DNA from: Bacteroidota bacterium
GTDB lineage: Bacteria > Bacteroidota > Bacteroidia > Chitinophagales > Chitinophagaceae
Length of the DNA: 64,000 nt
NCBI GenBank assembly: GCA_023428755.1
Contig: JAEYWX010000017.1
Location: 248,001 to 312,000 of the forward strand
Direction: 5' to 3'
The notes below the pieces were generated by a model. The model was not told where the DNA came from. It made no database searches and was given only the letters and a program-made list of their open reading frames with translations. A program made the translations under genes and the position numbers. Shown one piece after another: positions 46,957 through 58,000 of this stretch; position 1 is the first letter of the stretch, and each line of letters opens with the position of its first letter.

Positions 46957-49900
46957 TTACAATCCAATTCTTGCTCCCAGTGTAATGGTTCTGAAAATCG
47001 GGTCGAGACCTGTATCAATTCCCTGCGCAAACAACGAAGGCGTGGCACTGAACTCAGGATCGTAACCGGTGTACTTTGTAAGTGTAAACAGATTCGTACC
47101 ACTCAGATAAACAGAAGCATTCTTCAAAAAACTTTCTTTGAAGGGAATGGTATAGCTGAGTGATGCGCTGCGCAGGCGGAAATACGAACCATCTTCGATC
47201 CAGCGTGTGCTGAAACGGTTGTTGCCCATCGGATCACCAAAGGTTGCTTTGGGCATCGTTGTTTGTTGACCTTCTGCTCTCCACCTGTTTACCACACTGT
47301 TCAATTGATTTTCAACTGTACTGGCCGATTCCAGTTTGTAACGCAGGTAGTTGAACACATCATTGCCTTGTGAGAAGGTGAACAATGCATCGAACGCAAA
47401 GCGGCCATATTCGAGATGTGTATTGATGCTTCCAAAAAACTCAGGCGTAGGAATACCAATGATGCCCATATCTTTTTCATCAATGATATTGTCTTTGTTC
47501 ACATCATGAAAACGAACATCACCTGCTTTGAAGTTGCTGTAGCTGCCATCAAAATTTTTCTTTTTCAAACCGGAATTAGCTGCTTCAATGGCAGTAGTGA
47601 ACACGCCTTTTGCTACATAGCCATAAAACATGGTGGCGGGACTTCCAACCTGTGTAACGATGTTTGCACCGGAATAGTTGGTTGTAATTCGTCCATCAGG
47701 TACGGCCAACACTCTGTTATCGTTTGAAGCGATGATTACACCTACATCCCATTTCAGTTTTCGGTAGTTTAGCACACGCACATTTACATTTGCTTCAATA
47801 CCGGTGTTCTGCATACTGCCACCATTGGTAAGTACATTCTCAAACCCACTTGCAGAAGGAACCGATTGATACACGAGCATGTTCAATGTTTTGTTTTTGT
47901 ACACATCCACACTCAGGTTTACACGCTCATTCCAAAAAGCCATATCCACACCCGCATTAAACTTACGGTTGGTTTCCCATTGGATGGCAGGATTGGGAAT
48001 ACCGCTGCGTACCAATCCCTGCATACCTAATAAATTCTGTGAGGTATAAGTTTGACGATGTGTATAATTTCCAATATCATCGTTACCGGTAACGCTGTAC
48101 GTAGCACGGATTTTCAGCAGATCGAGTTTTGAATTCTGCATGAATTTTTCGGATGAAAGAATCCACGCTGCACCGATGGACGGCATTACAGCAAACCGTG
48201 CTCCACCGATTGTGATGCCGTCTTTTGCCTGGCTTCCAAAACGTGATGAGCCATCGAATGCTGTATTGAATGAAACGAAGAAACGTTCTTTGAAATCATA
48301 TTCTGCATTGAAGTAGGTGTTCATCCAGTTCCATTCCTGGATACCACCACCTACCTGGCGAAGTGCAGGCACACCATTTTGTACACTGATCAATTCGTCT
48401 GTTGCAGAATTGTATCCAAGTGTATAATCCTGCTCTACATCATTTTTCTGGTAACGTAAACCAAGGCGTGATGCAATGTTGTGATGTTGTGCAACTGTTT
48501 TTTTGTATTCCAGTTTTGTATCGGAATACACCGAGAACAAACGTTTTACCTGTGAACCAAGACGGCTGTCGATCACTGCATTGCTTGTCGTATCATTTGC
48601 CACACCTTTGCGTGGTACAAAAATATTTTCACGCACTTTATCATATACTACACCAAACAAGCTGGAAGCCGTAAGTGATTTGCTGATGTTGTATGAAAAT
48701 GTGTAGGAACCGAAAAAGCGATAATAGCGGTTGTAGGCCTGCATATTGTTAACGAGGACAGATGGGTTACTGAGTCCCAGTATATCTGTGTCTTCAAAGT
48801 TGGGAGAGAGAATCCCTTTTTCATTCACTTCATTCGGCGCCATAAACGGCGACTTGGTGAGGGCTGTATACACCGGTGCTGTTTTATCAACCACACCCTG
48901 GTATTTCAAATTGGTTTCGTTGTACGTAAACGCAAGATTTGCAACACCGGTAAGTTTTTTTGAAAAATTGAATAATGCATTGAACCGTGTGTTGTAACGT
49001 GACATATCAGTATTCCGCACCACACCTTCGTTTTTGGTATAACCCACACTCAACGCATAGGTTGCAATATTATCACCACCTGTTACTTTCAGGTAATAAT
49101 TCTGGTTCATACTGTTGCGGAAAATGTTCCGTTGCCAGTTGGTATTATTATGATAGCGGTAATATTCAGCATTACCGGTTGTATCATCATTCATATAGGG
49201 CAATGCAGCAATATCGTTTGGCGACATTCCTTTACTTTGCAACATTTCACTGAGATAGATGCGGTATTGAAATGCATCCATTACCGGCAACAAGGCTGGC
49301 GCTTCGTTAAAGCTGGAATACATACCAAAGTCGATCCGTGTTGCCTGGTCTTTTGCTTTTGTAGTAGAGATGATGATGGCACCATTGGCACCTTTGGTTC
49401 CATAAATGGATGATGCATCTTTTACCACGGTGTAATTATCGATATCCTGCACATTTACGAGTGCCAATGGATTGGTGAAGTTGTTGGCAATGATGCTTGT
49501 ACCATAGTCGTTCGCATCATAAATAATACCATCCAGCACAATCAGTGGCGCATTGGTGCCGTACAACGAATTATAACCTCTTAAAAAATGATTTGCTCCT
49601 ACCTGCGGCGTACCTGATCTCCGTATGGCATTCAATCCGGGAATTTTTCCCTGCAAAGCCGCATCCGGTGTTTCAAACGGACGACGCCATTCGCTGTTGG
49701 CATCATATCCAACTACTGCTGCCGTTGTATTTCTTTTCTTCACGGCACCGTACGGAAGTACTACTTCTTCCTGGAACGAATTGACAGACTCACTCAGCAA
49801 TGAAACAGTGATCACTGTAGCTCCCTTCAGCGAAACCTGTTTGGTTTCATATCCTTCCGCATCAATCACAACATCTACATCATATGAAGGAACGTTGAGT

Positions 49901-50145
49901 GTAAAGCCGCCCTGATCGTCAGTGATGGCAGCCGAAAAATCTTTTACAGAAAGTTTTACACCAGCCAATCCTTTTTTCGTAGCCGCATCGGTGATGCTAC
50001 CCTTCAATTGCTGTACAGGCGTTTTTGCAGCACCTGTATCCACCTTCGGCGAATTTGTATCCTGGGCTGCTGCTTCCTGGAATGTAAAACCTGCTCCTGC
50101 AAACAGAAGGACGAGGAGTAAGTTATGTAAGTTCGTTTTTGTCAT
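46957..50145 (-). CDS. SusC/RagA-family TonB-dependent transporter (pair 3)
   Basis: A 1062-residue outer membrane transporter. Signal peptide at the N-terminus, carboxypeptidase-like regulatory domain (about 48-115; LKGSITDAATKKGLAGVKLSVKD), plug domain with PLIVLDGIIYD, then a 22-strand barrel ending in TLGARIGL. It imports oligosaccharides together with the SusD protein encoded just downstream. It follows Fas1 protein C by 28 bp. Confidence 0.95.
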   Translation of the reverse strand: MTKTNLHNLLLVLLFAGAGFTFQEAAAQDTNSPKVDTGAAKTPVQQLKGSITDAATKKGLAGVKLSVKDFSAAITDDQGGFTLNVPSYDVDVVIDAEGYETKQVSLKGATVITVSLLSESVNSFQEEVVLPYGAVKKRNTTAAVVGYDANSEWRRPFETPDAALQGKIPGLNAIRRSGTPQVGANHFLRGYNSLYGTNAPLIVLDGIIYDANDYGTSIIANNFTNPLALVNVQDIDNYTVVKDASSIYGTKGANGAIIISTTKAKDQATRIDFGMYSSFNEAPALLPVMDAFQYRIYLSEMLQSKGMSPNDIAALPYMNDDTTGNAEYYRYHNNTNWQRNIFRNSMNQNYYLKVTGGDNIATYALSVGYTKNEGVVRNTDMSRYNTRFNALFNFSKKLTGVANLAFTYNETNLKYQGVVDKTAPVYTALTKSPFMAPNEVNEKGILSPNFEDTDILGLSNPSVLVNNMQAYNRYYRFFGSYTFSYNISKSLTASSLFGVVYDKVRENIFVPRKGVANDTTSNAVIDSRLGSQVKRLFSVYSDTKLEYKKTVAQHHNIASRLGLRYQKNDVEQDYTLGYNSATDELISVQNGVPALRQVGGGIQEWNWMNTYFNAEYDFKERFFVSFNTAFDGSSRFGSQAKDGITIGGARFAVMPSIGAAWILSSEKFMQNSKLDLLKIRATYSVTGNDDIGNYTHRQTYTSQNLLGMQGLVRSGIPNPAIQWETNRKFNAGVDMAFWNERVNLSVDVYKNKTLNMLVYQSVPSASGFENVLTNGGSMQNTGIEANVNVRVLNYRKLKWDVGVIIASNDNRVLAVPDGRITTNYSGANIVTQVGSPATMFYGYVAKGVFTTAIEAANSGLKKKNFDGSYSNFKAGDVRFHDVNKDNIIDEKDMGIIGIPTPEFFGSINTHLEYGRFAFDALFTFSQGNDVFNYLRYKLESASTVENQLNSVVNRWRAEGQQTTMPKATFGDPMGNNRFSTRWIEDGSYFRLRSASLSYTIPFKESFLKNASVYLSGTNLFTLTKYTGYDPEFSATPSLFAQGIDTGLDPIFRTITLGARIGL

Positions 50146-50173
50146 TTCGAATATCTTTTAAAATTTCTCTCAG

Positions 50174-51616
50174 TTATAAGCTTGGAACCAGTTTAATATA
50201 ATCGCACACAAGTGGGTTTACCGCACGTGTGGTGCTGTTGGCGGCTGTTAAATAGATCGGGAACACCGGTTCATATTTCGCCATGGTAAATTCTCCGATA
50301 TAGACTTCATTATAGTTCAGTAAGTCAACTAATGTATAACCAAAGGTGGTTGATGTGGCTGTTCCAATACCCAGTTTTTGTGAGAACGTAGCGGTTTGAA
50401 AATCATTCACCGCTACCCAATATGCTTTGTATTTGATCGATGGCACTTCTGTAATATTGTAACGGATATTGAACAGCGAAACACCATGGTTCTCGACCAG
50501 CACATCGGTAAAATCTGATTGTGTTGCCGTGCTGAAACGCTCTCTGAAGTACGTATTACTTCTCCTGTCGTGACTGGTAGATGTATATTGCTCTGCCTGG
50601 ATAATATAAGGTTTAAACTTGCTGACCGGTTGTACATTCATTTTATTCATGATGTACACAATGCCATTACTTGTTTTGATGGTTTTTACAATCGCTGATT
50701 TTTCAACCGGCAGCTTTGTTCCAAATTTTGAAACAACGGTATCAGGAATAGATGCAGGATTGTACAACGTATCTACTGCAAAATCTTTCACTACATTCCA
50801 ACTGGTTACAAGTGTATTGCTGTCGGCTGTGTTTGTAACAAAGTAGGGAGTGAATTTTGCTACCTCTGCATCCCAGGCTGCATCGGTAAGTACAAAAAAT
50901 GTGAACTGTTTTTCTTCATTTTTCAGATCATGTACCCTGTTCCAGAAAAGGTTGGTGAAAACAGAATCGGTGCCGGGTACATAGATGGGTTCGCCGGTTG
51001 TAGGATTAATGCCGGATACAATGGCATTGGTTTTATCAAACACATTTCTGAACAACGAAAGCAAAAATGTTTTTTGTTTTACCGGTGCATCCGCACTGTT
51101 GCTTAAAAATTCCCAGCTGTTGTCGAGTGCCGGTAAATACTGATCGATGACCTGCAGCAATCCGTTTGCAGCATATTGATCGGCTGTACTGATCGTTGCC
51201 GTTTCAATTTTCGTTTGCTGCATGGTATTGTACTTGCCATTCAACATTGCAATACGTGTATTCGTTACTACTTCACGTGTACTAAACAACTGGTTAGCGA
51301 TATGATTGCCCACAAACTTTTTCAATTTAGCCGGATCGTTTACAATACCTGCATCCACATTTGCCAACACGCTGTTAACCGGTGCAAATACTGTATAGTT
51401 TTTAGACGAACTGATCACTTTATCATAACCGGTTTGTTTGAGATAGCCTGCAAAAGTGCTGAGCTGTGCATTGCCACTGATGAGTTCAAACAAATTCTTT
51501 TTTAATGCTTCGTCTGCAATTGCATTACGGTCGTCTTTTGCTTTATTACAGCCAGCCAGTATCAGCAACAGAAAGCCGAATGAAAACAGTTGTACAATTT
51601 TATACCTACACTTCAT
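50174..51616 (-). CDS. Fas1-domain lipoprotein C with C-terminal beta module
   Basis: A 480-residue lipoprotein (MKCRYKIVQLFSFGFLLLILAGC, cysteine 23). Two Fas1 repeats are seen: one at about 40-165 (YTVFAPVNSVLANV, LLQVIDQYLPAL) and a weaker one to about 320 (FTFFVLTDAAWDAE, GIVYIMNKMNV). The C-terminal 140 residues form a beta-rich module ending in VNPLVCDYIKLVPSL, like a carbohydrate-binding domain. It lies between Fas1 protein B and the third SusC. By position it may be a surface glycan-binding protein similar in role to SusE/SusF. Confidence 0.85.
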   Translation of the reverse strand: MKCRYKIVQLFSFGFLLLILAGCNKAKDDRNAIADEALKKNLFELISGNAQLSTFAGYLKQTGYDKVISSSKNYTVFAPVNSVLANVDAGIVNDPAKLKKFVGNHIANQLFSTREVVTNTRIAMLNGKYNTMQQTKIETATISTADQYAANGLLQVIDQYLPALDNSWEFLSNSADAPVKQKTFLLSLFRNVFDKTNAIVSGINPTTGEPIYVPGTDSVFTNLFWNRVHDLKNEEKQFTFFVLTDAAWDAEVAKFTPYFVTNTADSNTLVTSWNVVKDFAVDTLYNPASIPDTVVSKFGTKLPVEKSAIVKTIKTSNGIVYIMNKMNVQPVSKFKPYIIQAEQYTSTSHDRRSNTYFRERFSTATQSDFTDVLVENHGVSLFNIRYNITEVPSIKYKAYWVAVNDFQTATFSQKLGIGTATSTTFGYTLVDLLNYNEVYIGEFTMAKYEPVFPIYLTAANSTTRAVNPLVCDYIKLVPSL

Positions 51617-51665
51617 TTCTGATAATTTAGTTTTTGTCGTTCAGGTTCAGTTGGTTTACTGTTGA

Positions 51666-53357
51666 TTAGAAATAGATCATTTCTCCACTTGGTCTGAAAC
51701 GTGGCAACACCTGTTCCTGATCGATCGGAATAAAATGAATCATATCCAAGTTGTTATTATTCTGTGTTCCTACCAATGGTGTAATACGTACAACCTGCGA
51801 TTGTGTGGTGGTGAATTCAATTACACCCACCTGGCGGGACGCCCACACGTTACCTGTATTTTCTGTATATCGTTTCCAGCCAATTGCTTCCAGTTCAGCA
51901 TCGGTACCTGCCGGTCTTGTTTCCGTAAAATTCATGGTACGTTGCATTACAACTCCATTCACTGTTACCTGGCACAGCATATTGGAACTGCTTGATTGCT
52001 TTTGCTGTCTGTAACAGATCCACACTTTGTATTTTCCTTTAACAATGGGTGGCGTTTGCAGTTCCCACCAAACCGGACGTGCAGGAAGACCCATGGGCAA
52101 CATACTGATGTCGTTATTGTAGGCTGCATTTGTAATGGAACTGGCTGCTGAATAGAGATACGAATACACATTGGTACCAGCTAACGAGCCCCAACCCCAC
52201 GGTTGACTTTTAATTGGTTGATCAGCTTCGGTAGCCCTTGTGAAATTGTAGTTCGCTTTTTTGTAGTATGCAGGCAGCTTTTTAATTTCATCGAACGATG
52301 ACACATCCCAATACAAGGCAGTGGGCTTTCTAAATTTTACCATGTAATGTGCCGTTGCATCATGAAACACGCCGTTGGTTGCAGCATTATCACTTTTTGA
52401 ACGGTTTAAAGCAATCCCAAGTTCCAACACACCATTAAATTCATCCTGATTGATGATCACATTCTGATCAATGAGTTTTACGCTCAATACTTCCTGTGGT
52501 AAAAATGTTTCGTGTGTGGGAGAAGAAATAATATCGCCCAGAAATTTAAGTCCATCACTGATGTGATAGGCTACATACATGTGAAGGCTGTCGTTTGTAT
52601 TGGCAGGATTTCCTGTTTGTGAATACTTTGCTTTCAGTGCAGCATAACTTGTGAATCCGCTATCAGCTAATGCTTTGTTATTTTCTGCAAGAACGGTTAC
52701 CCATTTTTTAGAGGGGTCAGGATTCACCGTATTCAGCACTGTGTAAAATCCTGTTTCTTTCATTGCCTGTACAAAAATGGAGTAGTCAGGATTCTCTTCA
52801 AGTTGTTGTGCGATCGTTTTAACTGCAGGCAGTAATACATTATCCACTACATGAATTACACCATTTCCTACCCGTATATTCGAACGTTGTACAATTGCCT
52901 GTCTGTTGATAAAATAACTGGATGCACCATCTTTATTGGTTACCGATGTTACAAGGTATTGACCATACATGGTAACAACCGGCAACTTTCCATCGGTAAA
53001 CGAACTGGTGTAGATCGTGTCTTCCAGTAAATGAAGACGCACCATGTCTTTCAATGTATTTACATCGGCTACATCAACTGATGCGGCTCCTATTTTTGAC
53101 AGATATGTTTTTACGCCACTGTTGGTTGGAGCAAATACAGTGTAGGCACCGTACGCATTCAGGAACGCAGCATTCCCTGTTTTTTCAAGTATCTGACGAA
53201 ACAAGGAAAAGGAATCCAGGTTTTTGTCGAGGTATCCAACAATGTTTACATCATCAGTTGTAGCTTCTTCAATTTTGAGTTTTCTGCAACCTGGTACAGA
53301 AAACAGGAAGGCTACGATAGCGATGAACCCTGCGGCAAGAATCAATTTTCTTTTCAT
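51666..53357 (-). CDS. Fas1-domain lipoprotein B with C-terminal beta module
   Basis: A 563-residue lipoprotein (cysteine 24, VPGCRKLKIEE). Fas1 repeats at about 35-175 (GAYTVFAPTNSGVKTYL, NGVIHVVDNVLLP) and 180-350. The C-terminal 210 residues form a separate beta-sandwich-like module (RPVWWELQTPPIVKGKYKVWICY; NNLDMIHFIPID) that resembles a ligand-binding domain. The gene follows SusD pair 2 after a 112-bp spacer with a long inverted repeat. A role as surface sugar-binding partner of the SusC/SusD pairs is inferred from position and lipidation. Confidence 0.85.
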   Translation of the reverse strand: MKRKLILAAGFIAIVAFLFSVPGCRKLKIEEATTDDVNIVGYLDKNLDSFSLFRQILEKTGNAAFLNAYGAYTVFAPTNSGVKTYLSKIGAASVDVADVNTLKDMVRLHLLEDTIYTSSFTDGKLPVVTMYGQYLVTSVTNKDGASSYFINRQAIVQRSNIRVGNGVIHVVDNVLLPAVKTIAQQLEENPDYSIFVQAMKETGFYTVLNTVNPDPSKKWVTVLAENNKALADSGFTSYAALKAKYSQTGNPANTNDSLHMYVAYHISDGLKFLGDIISSPTHETFLPQEVLSVKLIDQNVIINQDEFNGVLELGIALNRSKSDNAATNGVFHDATAHYMVKFRKPTALYWDVSSFDEIKKLPAYYKKANYNFTRATEADQPIKSQPWGWGSLAGTNVYSYLYSAASSITNAAYNNDISMLPMGLPARPVWWELQTPPIVKGKYKVWICYRQQKQSSSSNMLCQVTVNGVVMQRTMNFTETRPAGTDAELEAIGWKRYTENTGNVWASRQVGVIEFTTTQSQVVRITPLVGTQNNNNLDMIHFIPIDQEQVLPRFRPSGEMIYF

Positions 53358-53390
53358 GTGTAAATTATTATTTCATTTTTGTCACATAGT

Positions 53391-53451
53391 ATATCCAAAA
53401 AAATAGTCATCGCTGGCAGGTATAAATTGCTCTATTACTTTTTTTGGATAT
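53391..53451 (-). other. Long stem-loop between SusD and Fas1 protein B
   Basis: ATATCCAAAAAAA (53391-53403) and TTTTTTTGGATAT (53439-53451) are exact 13-bp inverted arms with a 35-nt loop. In the minus-strand transcript it would lie after the SusD stop and before the Fas1 start. The U-rich 3' arm could support partial termination or mRNA stabilisation, letting SusC/SusD and downstream genes differ in level. Confidence 0.45.
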
Positions 53452-53469
53452 TTCATAAACTTGTTTCTG

Positions 53470-55023
53470 TTATTTATAGAACGGGTTTTGTACTAATAGT
53501 TTGTTTGTCTGAATTTCATAGAGGAAGATCGGCATGTAGTGACTGTTAAAATCTTTCAGCTTGGCCTGTGCCGATTGCTGCGAATTAGATGGCGCACTCA
53601 GTGATACCATGTTCAACAATATTTCAAGGCGGGCATAATTGTTACGCTTGGCATTACGCAACACATCGAACCAGCGCTTGCCTTCAAAGCAAAACTCTCT
53701 TGCACGTTCGTCGAGAATAAAATCCTGGATGAGATTTTTATCAGATGCTGTGGGTTGATAATCGGTAGCATCCAATGCATTTGCCCGTGCACGAATAGTG
53801 TACACGAGGTCAAGTGCCTCCTGTCCCCTGTTCAATTCATTGAGTGCTTCTGCTTTCATGAGCAGGATATCGGCATAGCGGTAAAAGAACCAGTGTGCAT
53901 AGCTTTGATCGAGTGTGCGAAGATTGGTTGCTGTGGCACCCACATATTTCCAAACGGTAGATGTAGCTGCACGCACCGAAGCTCCATCGCCACGGATATC
54001 ATAATTCTGATCGTTGGTGAAATCAACGGTGAATACACGATCCATCAGATCCGCAGTTGCTGTCCACCTTCTGGCACTGATGCTGGACGAAAAAATGGGG
54101 AAGAAAGGATTTAACCGTTGCTGACTGTATTGCAATTCAAAAATTCCTTCGTTTGAATTTCCGTTGTAATAAAGTGTGTTGAACCAGTTTTCGTTGTACT
54201 CAACAATTGGTCCGTTTGGCGTTGCTCCCCTGATCAATCCAAATTTATTGGAGTTAATGATCTTGTCGCACTCAGCAACAGCTTCTGTATATTTTTCCAT
54301 CCACAAGTACACATCGGCAAGAATCGCATTGATGGTGTACACCGTTACACGTCCTTTGTCAGAAGCCACATCACCATAGGAAGTCACTGCTTTTGTTTCC
54401 GCCAGCTTCAGATCGGTAACGATCTGGTTCAGTACTTCTGCCTGCGTTGATTTTGGAATGGGGTTAATATTCTCATCGCTCAATGTTGCATCGAGTTTCA
54501 GCGGAACATCACCAAACGTACGCACCAGGTAGAAATACATGAGGGCACGGATGGTCAATGCTTCACTTAAATAATTATCCAGTTGTGTTTGTGTAAACGT
54601 ATTATCGTTGGTGAGTACTTCCGGCGCTTTCTCAATTACGGTGTTACAGAAATTGATGGTGCGGTAAAACGGACGCCAGTTTGCATTAACGTTGGTGGGT
54701 TGAATGTTTACATTGATCAATGCAATATCATCAGCACTCGATGCCGTTGCATTGGCAACATGATCGGCCCTGCCCTCGCCCCATACAAACAACAACTCTG
54801 CCATGGATGGTACGTAGTTCTGATTCGCATAGCTACCGGATGAATATTCCATCATCGATGAATAAATTCCAAACACAGATGCTTTTACCTGTTCTTTTGT
54901 TTTCCAGAATTCTTCTTTTACAATTCCATCCAGTGGTTTTAACTCCAGCCACTTTTTACAGCCGGTAAATGACAGCACTGCTACAACCAGTAAGAAGTAT
55001 GTAACTAATAATTTCTTTTTCAT
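53470..55023 (-). CDS. SusD/RagB-family nutrient uptake lipoprotein (pair 2)
   Basis: A 517-residue lipoprotein (MKKKLLVTYFLLVVAVLSFTGC, cysteine 22). SusD signs: EALTIRALMYFYLVRTFGDVPL, YADILLMKAEALNELNRG and FILDERAREFCFEGKRWFDVLR. It lies 45 bp downstream of the pair 2 SusC and is followed by the stem-loop at 53391 and the Fas1 genes. Confidence 0.95.
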   Translation of the reverse strand: MKKKLLVTYFLLVVAVLSFTGCKKWLELKPLDGIVKEEFWKTKEQVKASVFGIYSSMMEYSSGSYANQNYVPSMAELLFVWGEGRADHVANATASSADDIALINVNIQPTNVNANWRPFYRTINFCNTVIEKAPEVLTNDNTFTQTQLDNYLSEALTIRALMYFYLVRTFGDVPLKLDATLSDENINPIPKSTQAEVLNQIVTDLKLAETKAVTSYGDVASDKGRVTVYTINAILADVYLWMEKYTEAVAECDKIINSNKFGLIRGATPNGPIVEYNENWFNTLYYNGNSNEGIFELQYSQQRLNPFFPIFSSSISARRWTATADLMDRVFTVDFTNDQNYDIRGDGASVRAATSTVWKYVGATATNLRTLDQSYAHWFFYRYADILLMKAEALNELNRGQEALDLVYTIRARANALDATDYQPTASDKNLIQDFILDERAREFCFEGKRWFDVLRNAKRNNYARLEILLNMVSLSAPSNSQQSAQAKLKDFNSHYMPIFLYEIQTNKLLVQNPFYK

Positions 55024-55068
55024 CTGCTGTTTTTATAATGTATATAAGCGATTCGAATACTTTTTTAA

Positions 55069-58000
55069 TTAGAAGCCTACCTGCAAGCCAAGTGTAATGT
55101 TCTTTGCCGGCGGCGTCATTGAATTATCGTACGATACCCTGAACGGATCAGAACCACGGAACGAAACTTCCGGATCCTGGCCGAGGTAGTTTGTAATTGT
55201 AAACAGGTTTTCAGCTGTTACAAACACGCTCATTGTTTTCAGTTTCATCTTCGCCAATGTTTTCTTATCGAAATTGTAGCGGGCGGTAATGGTTCTGAAA
55301 CGGATATAAGAAGCATCTTCTACATAACGGTCGCTGCCCAGCCAGTTAAAACCACCGGCAATCAATGCACGGGGCATATCGGTTACATCACCTTCTTTTT
55401 TCCAGCGGCTCAATACAGCTGTACTCTGGTTATCGAAGTTGAACATGTTGGTGGTGTTCATTTTGGTGCCATTGATTACATCGTATCCCCAACGGAAACT
55501 GAAGAAAGAAGTGATGCGGAGATTTTTCCAGGTGATTGATGGACCAAAACCACCGGTGAGTTTGGGATTACTGTTACCGAGGTACACGACATCCATGTAG
55601 TTGATGTTGCCATCGTTGTTGATGTCTTCATACATCGCATCGCCCGGTTGGAAAATATAATCGGTTTGCGGATAGTTGAAGCGCATGTAAATGATCTGAC
55701 CGTTTGGCCCAACGATCGGCTGACCTTTCCCATCTGTTGCTACGGTAGATGCTCTGTCGCTGTAAACACCTTTGTAGCGATAACCATAGAATGAACCAAA
55801 TGGATTATTGATCTGCAACAAACGGAGATACTCACCATTCTTGGTTACATCGCCCCGTTGGTTGGGATAGAATTCAGAAATTTCACGGATCACGTTTTGA
55901 TTCGCAGCGATATTGAAATCAAAACCAATGGTGAGGTCTTTTGATTTATAAGGTTGTGTCCACACAGCCAATTCCCAGCCTTGATTATCCATTGTACCTA
56001 CATTCATGAACAACGAATTGTAACCGGTATAGGAAGCGATCTGTAAGCCATCAAAGAACATATCTTTTGTTCGGTTGCGGTAGATTTCACCATCCATACG
56101 GAAACGTCCTTTGAATAAACTTACGTTGTATCCAATATTGGTTCCACGTAATGTTTGCCAGCGAAGGTTTTTCAACTCCATACGTGATGGATAAATACCC
56201 GACTGATCGAGGTATGAATAATCGTATGTATTGTATGTATTGTAAAACAGGTAATCGTAACGAGGTACTTCACCCGCAATACCATAACTGGCTCTGAAGC
56301 TGATATCATCGATCTTTTCAATGTTCTTTAAAAAACCTTCTTCCGAAATTCTCCAGCGGAATGAGAGTGAAGGAAACAAACCATATCGGTAATTCGGGCC
56401 AAAGCGTGAATTACCATCGCCACGTAACGTTGCATTGAACAGGTATTTGTCCATGAAACTGTATTGTGCGCCGATCAATGCACCGATGGAACGTGTTTGT
56501 GTGACGCCTGATACAGAACGGAGATCATTGTTTTGCGTACGTGATGCAATGGAAGGATCCACCAATAAGGATGAAGCCGTATTGGAAGTGGTGGCTTCCT
56601 GAAACACCGCTTTGTAATCGTTGGTAAGAATATTCATGTACGCCTGTACATCGTGCTTCTCATTTTTCAAGTTTGGTGTATAGATCAAACTTGCTTTTGT
56701 TCCAACACTGAAGGCATCAACATCACCATCATACGTACGGTTCACGACTGTTTCTGTATTGGGTCGTCCGGTTGCGATTTGTGGGAGAAAACTTTTATTC
56801 TTTGTATTGTTGATATCGAACTGAATATCAAATGTAGCTTTCAATACACGTTTTACAATGTCGTAATCAACCTGGAAACGTGGAATCACACGATCGCCCA
56901 ACACACCATAATTTGCTTCAGCAGCCATTGCTACCGGGTTGTAAATACGACTGTATTGTCCTTGTACGTTGGCTGCAGGTGAAAAATAGTTTTGTGAAAG
57001 ATTGCCTTGCGCATCATATTCATACACACTCATGTTGGGCATTTTAATAAACGCCTGTCCACGAATGCTGGCTTCACCACTGGCCGAATTTGAACCGAGA
57101 TAATTTCTTGATTGATTGTAATGTGTAAATGCGAAACTGGTAAAGAATTTAATTTTTTCTGATACCGTATAATCCAGGTTGATCCTTGTATTGATCCGTT
57201 GCAGATCGGTACCAATGGTAATACCTTTTTGATCGAAGAAACCAACGGAAGCAAAATACTTTGCTTTTTCACCACCGCCGCTTAAGCTCACGGTATGGTC
57301 TTGAAGATAACCTGTTCTTGAAATAGCATCGATCCAGTTGGTGTTGTTGCTGTAGTTATTGTACCAATACGGATCATTGGGATCATAGTTAAATTCACGA
57401 AATGCGGTTGAGTTCAACGTACTTCCAATCCGGTTCATAAATGCTTCCGGTATCAATGTGGAATACTGATCACCATTCAACAATGGAATGGGTTTCGGCA
57501 CCAATGAAACAGAACCTTTAAATGCATAGTTGATGCTTGGTTTTCCAATGGAACCACGTTTGGTTGTGATCACCAATACACCATTAGCAGCTTTTGCACC
57601 CCAGATAGCGGTAGCAGCTGCATCTTTCAACACGGTAATATCTTTAATATCAGCAGGCGAAATATTCAGTAACTGTGCATAGCCTTGTTCATCGGCTGTA
57701 CCAAAGTTGAAATCGCTTGGAATTTCTGTTTCATACGGCATACCATCCAATACGATCATGGGAATACCGGTAGAGTTGATGGATGATACACCTCTGATGC
57801 GGATATTCATAGCTGCACCTGGATCACCACTGGAAGCAGTGATATCTACACCACTCAACCTGCCCTGTAATGCCTGGTCGATACTGGGCGCCTGCATTTC
57901 CTCCAGTTCTTTTCCGCTGATCTTTGAAACAGCAGTGGTCAGATTTTTTTCAGGAATATTCACCATACCGTTGGATGTGGAAGGCCGACCAATGATCACC

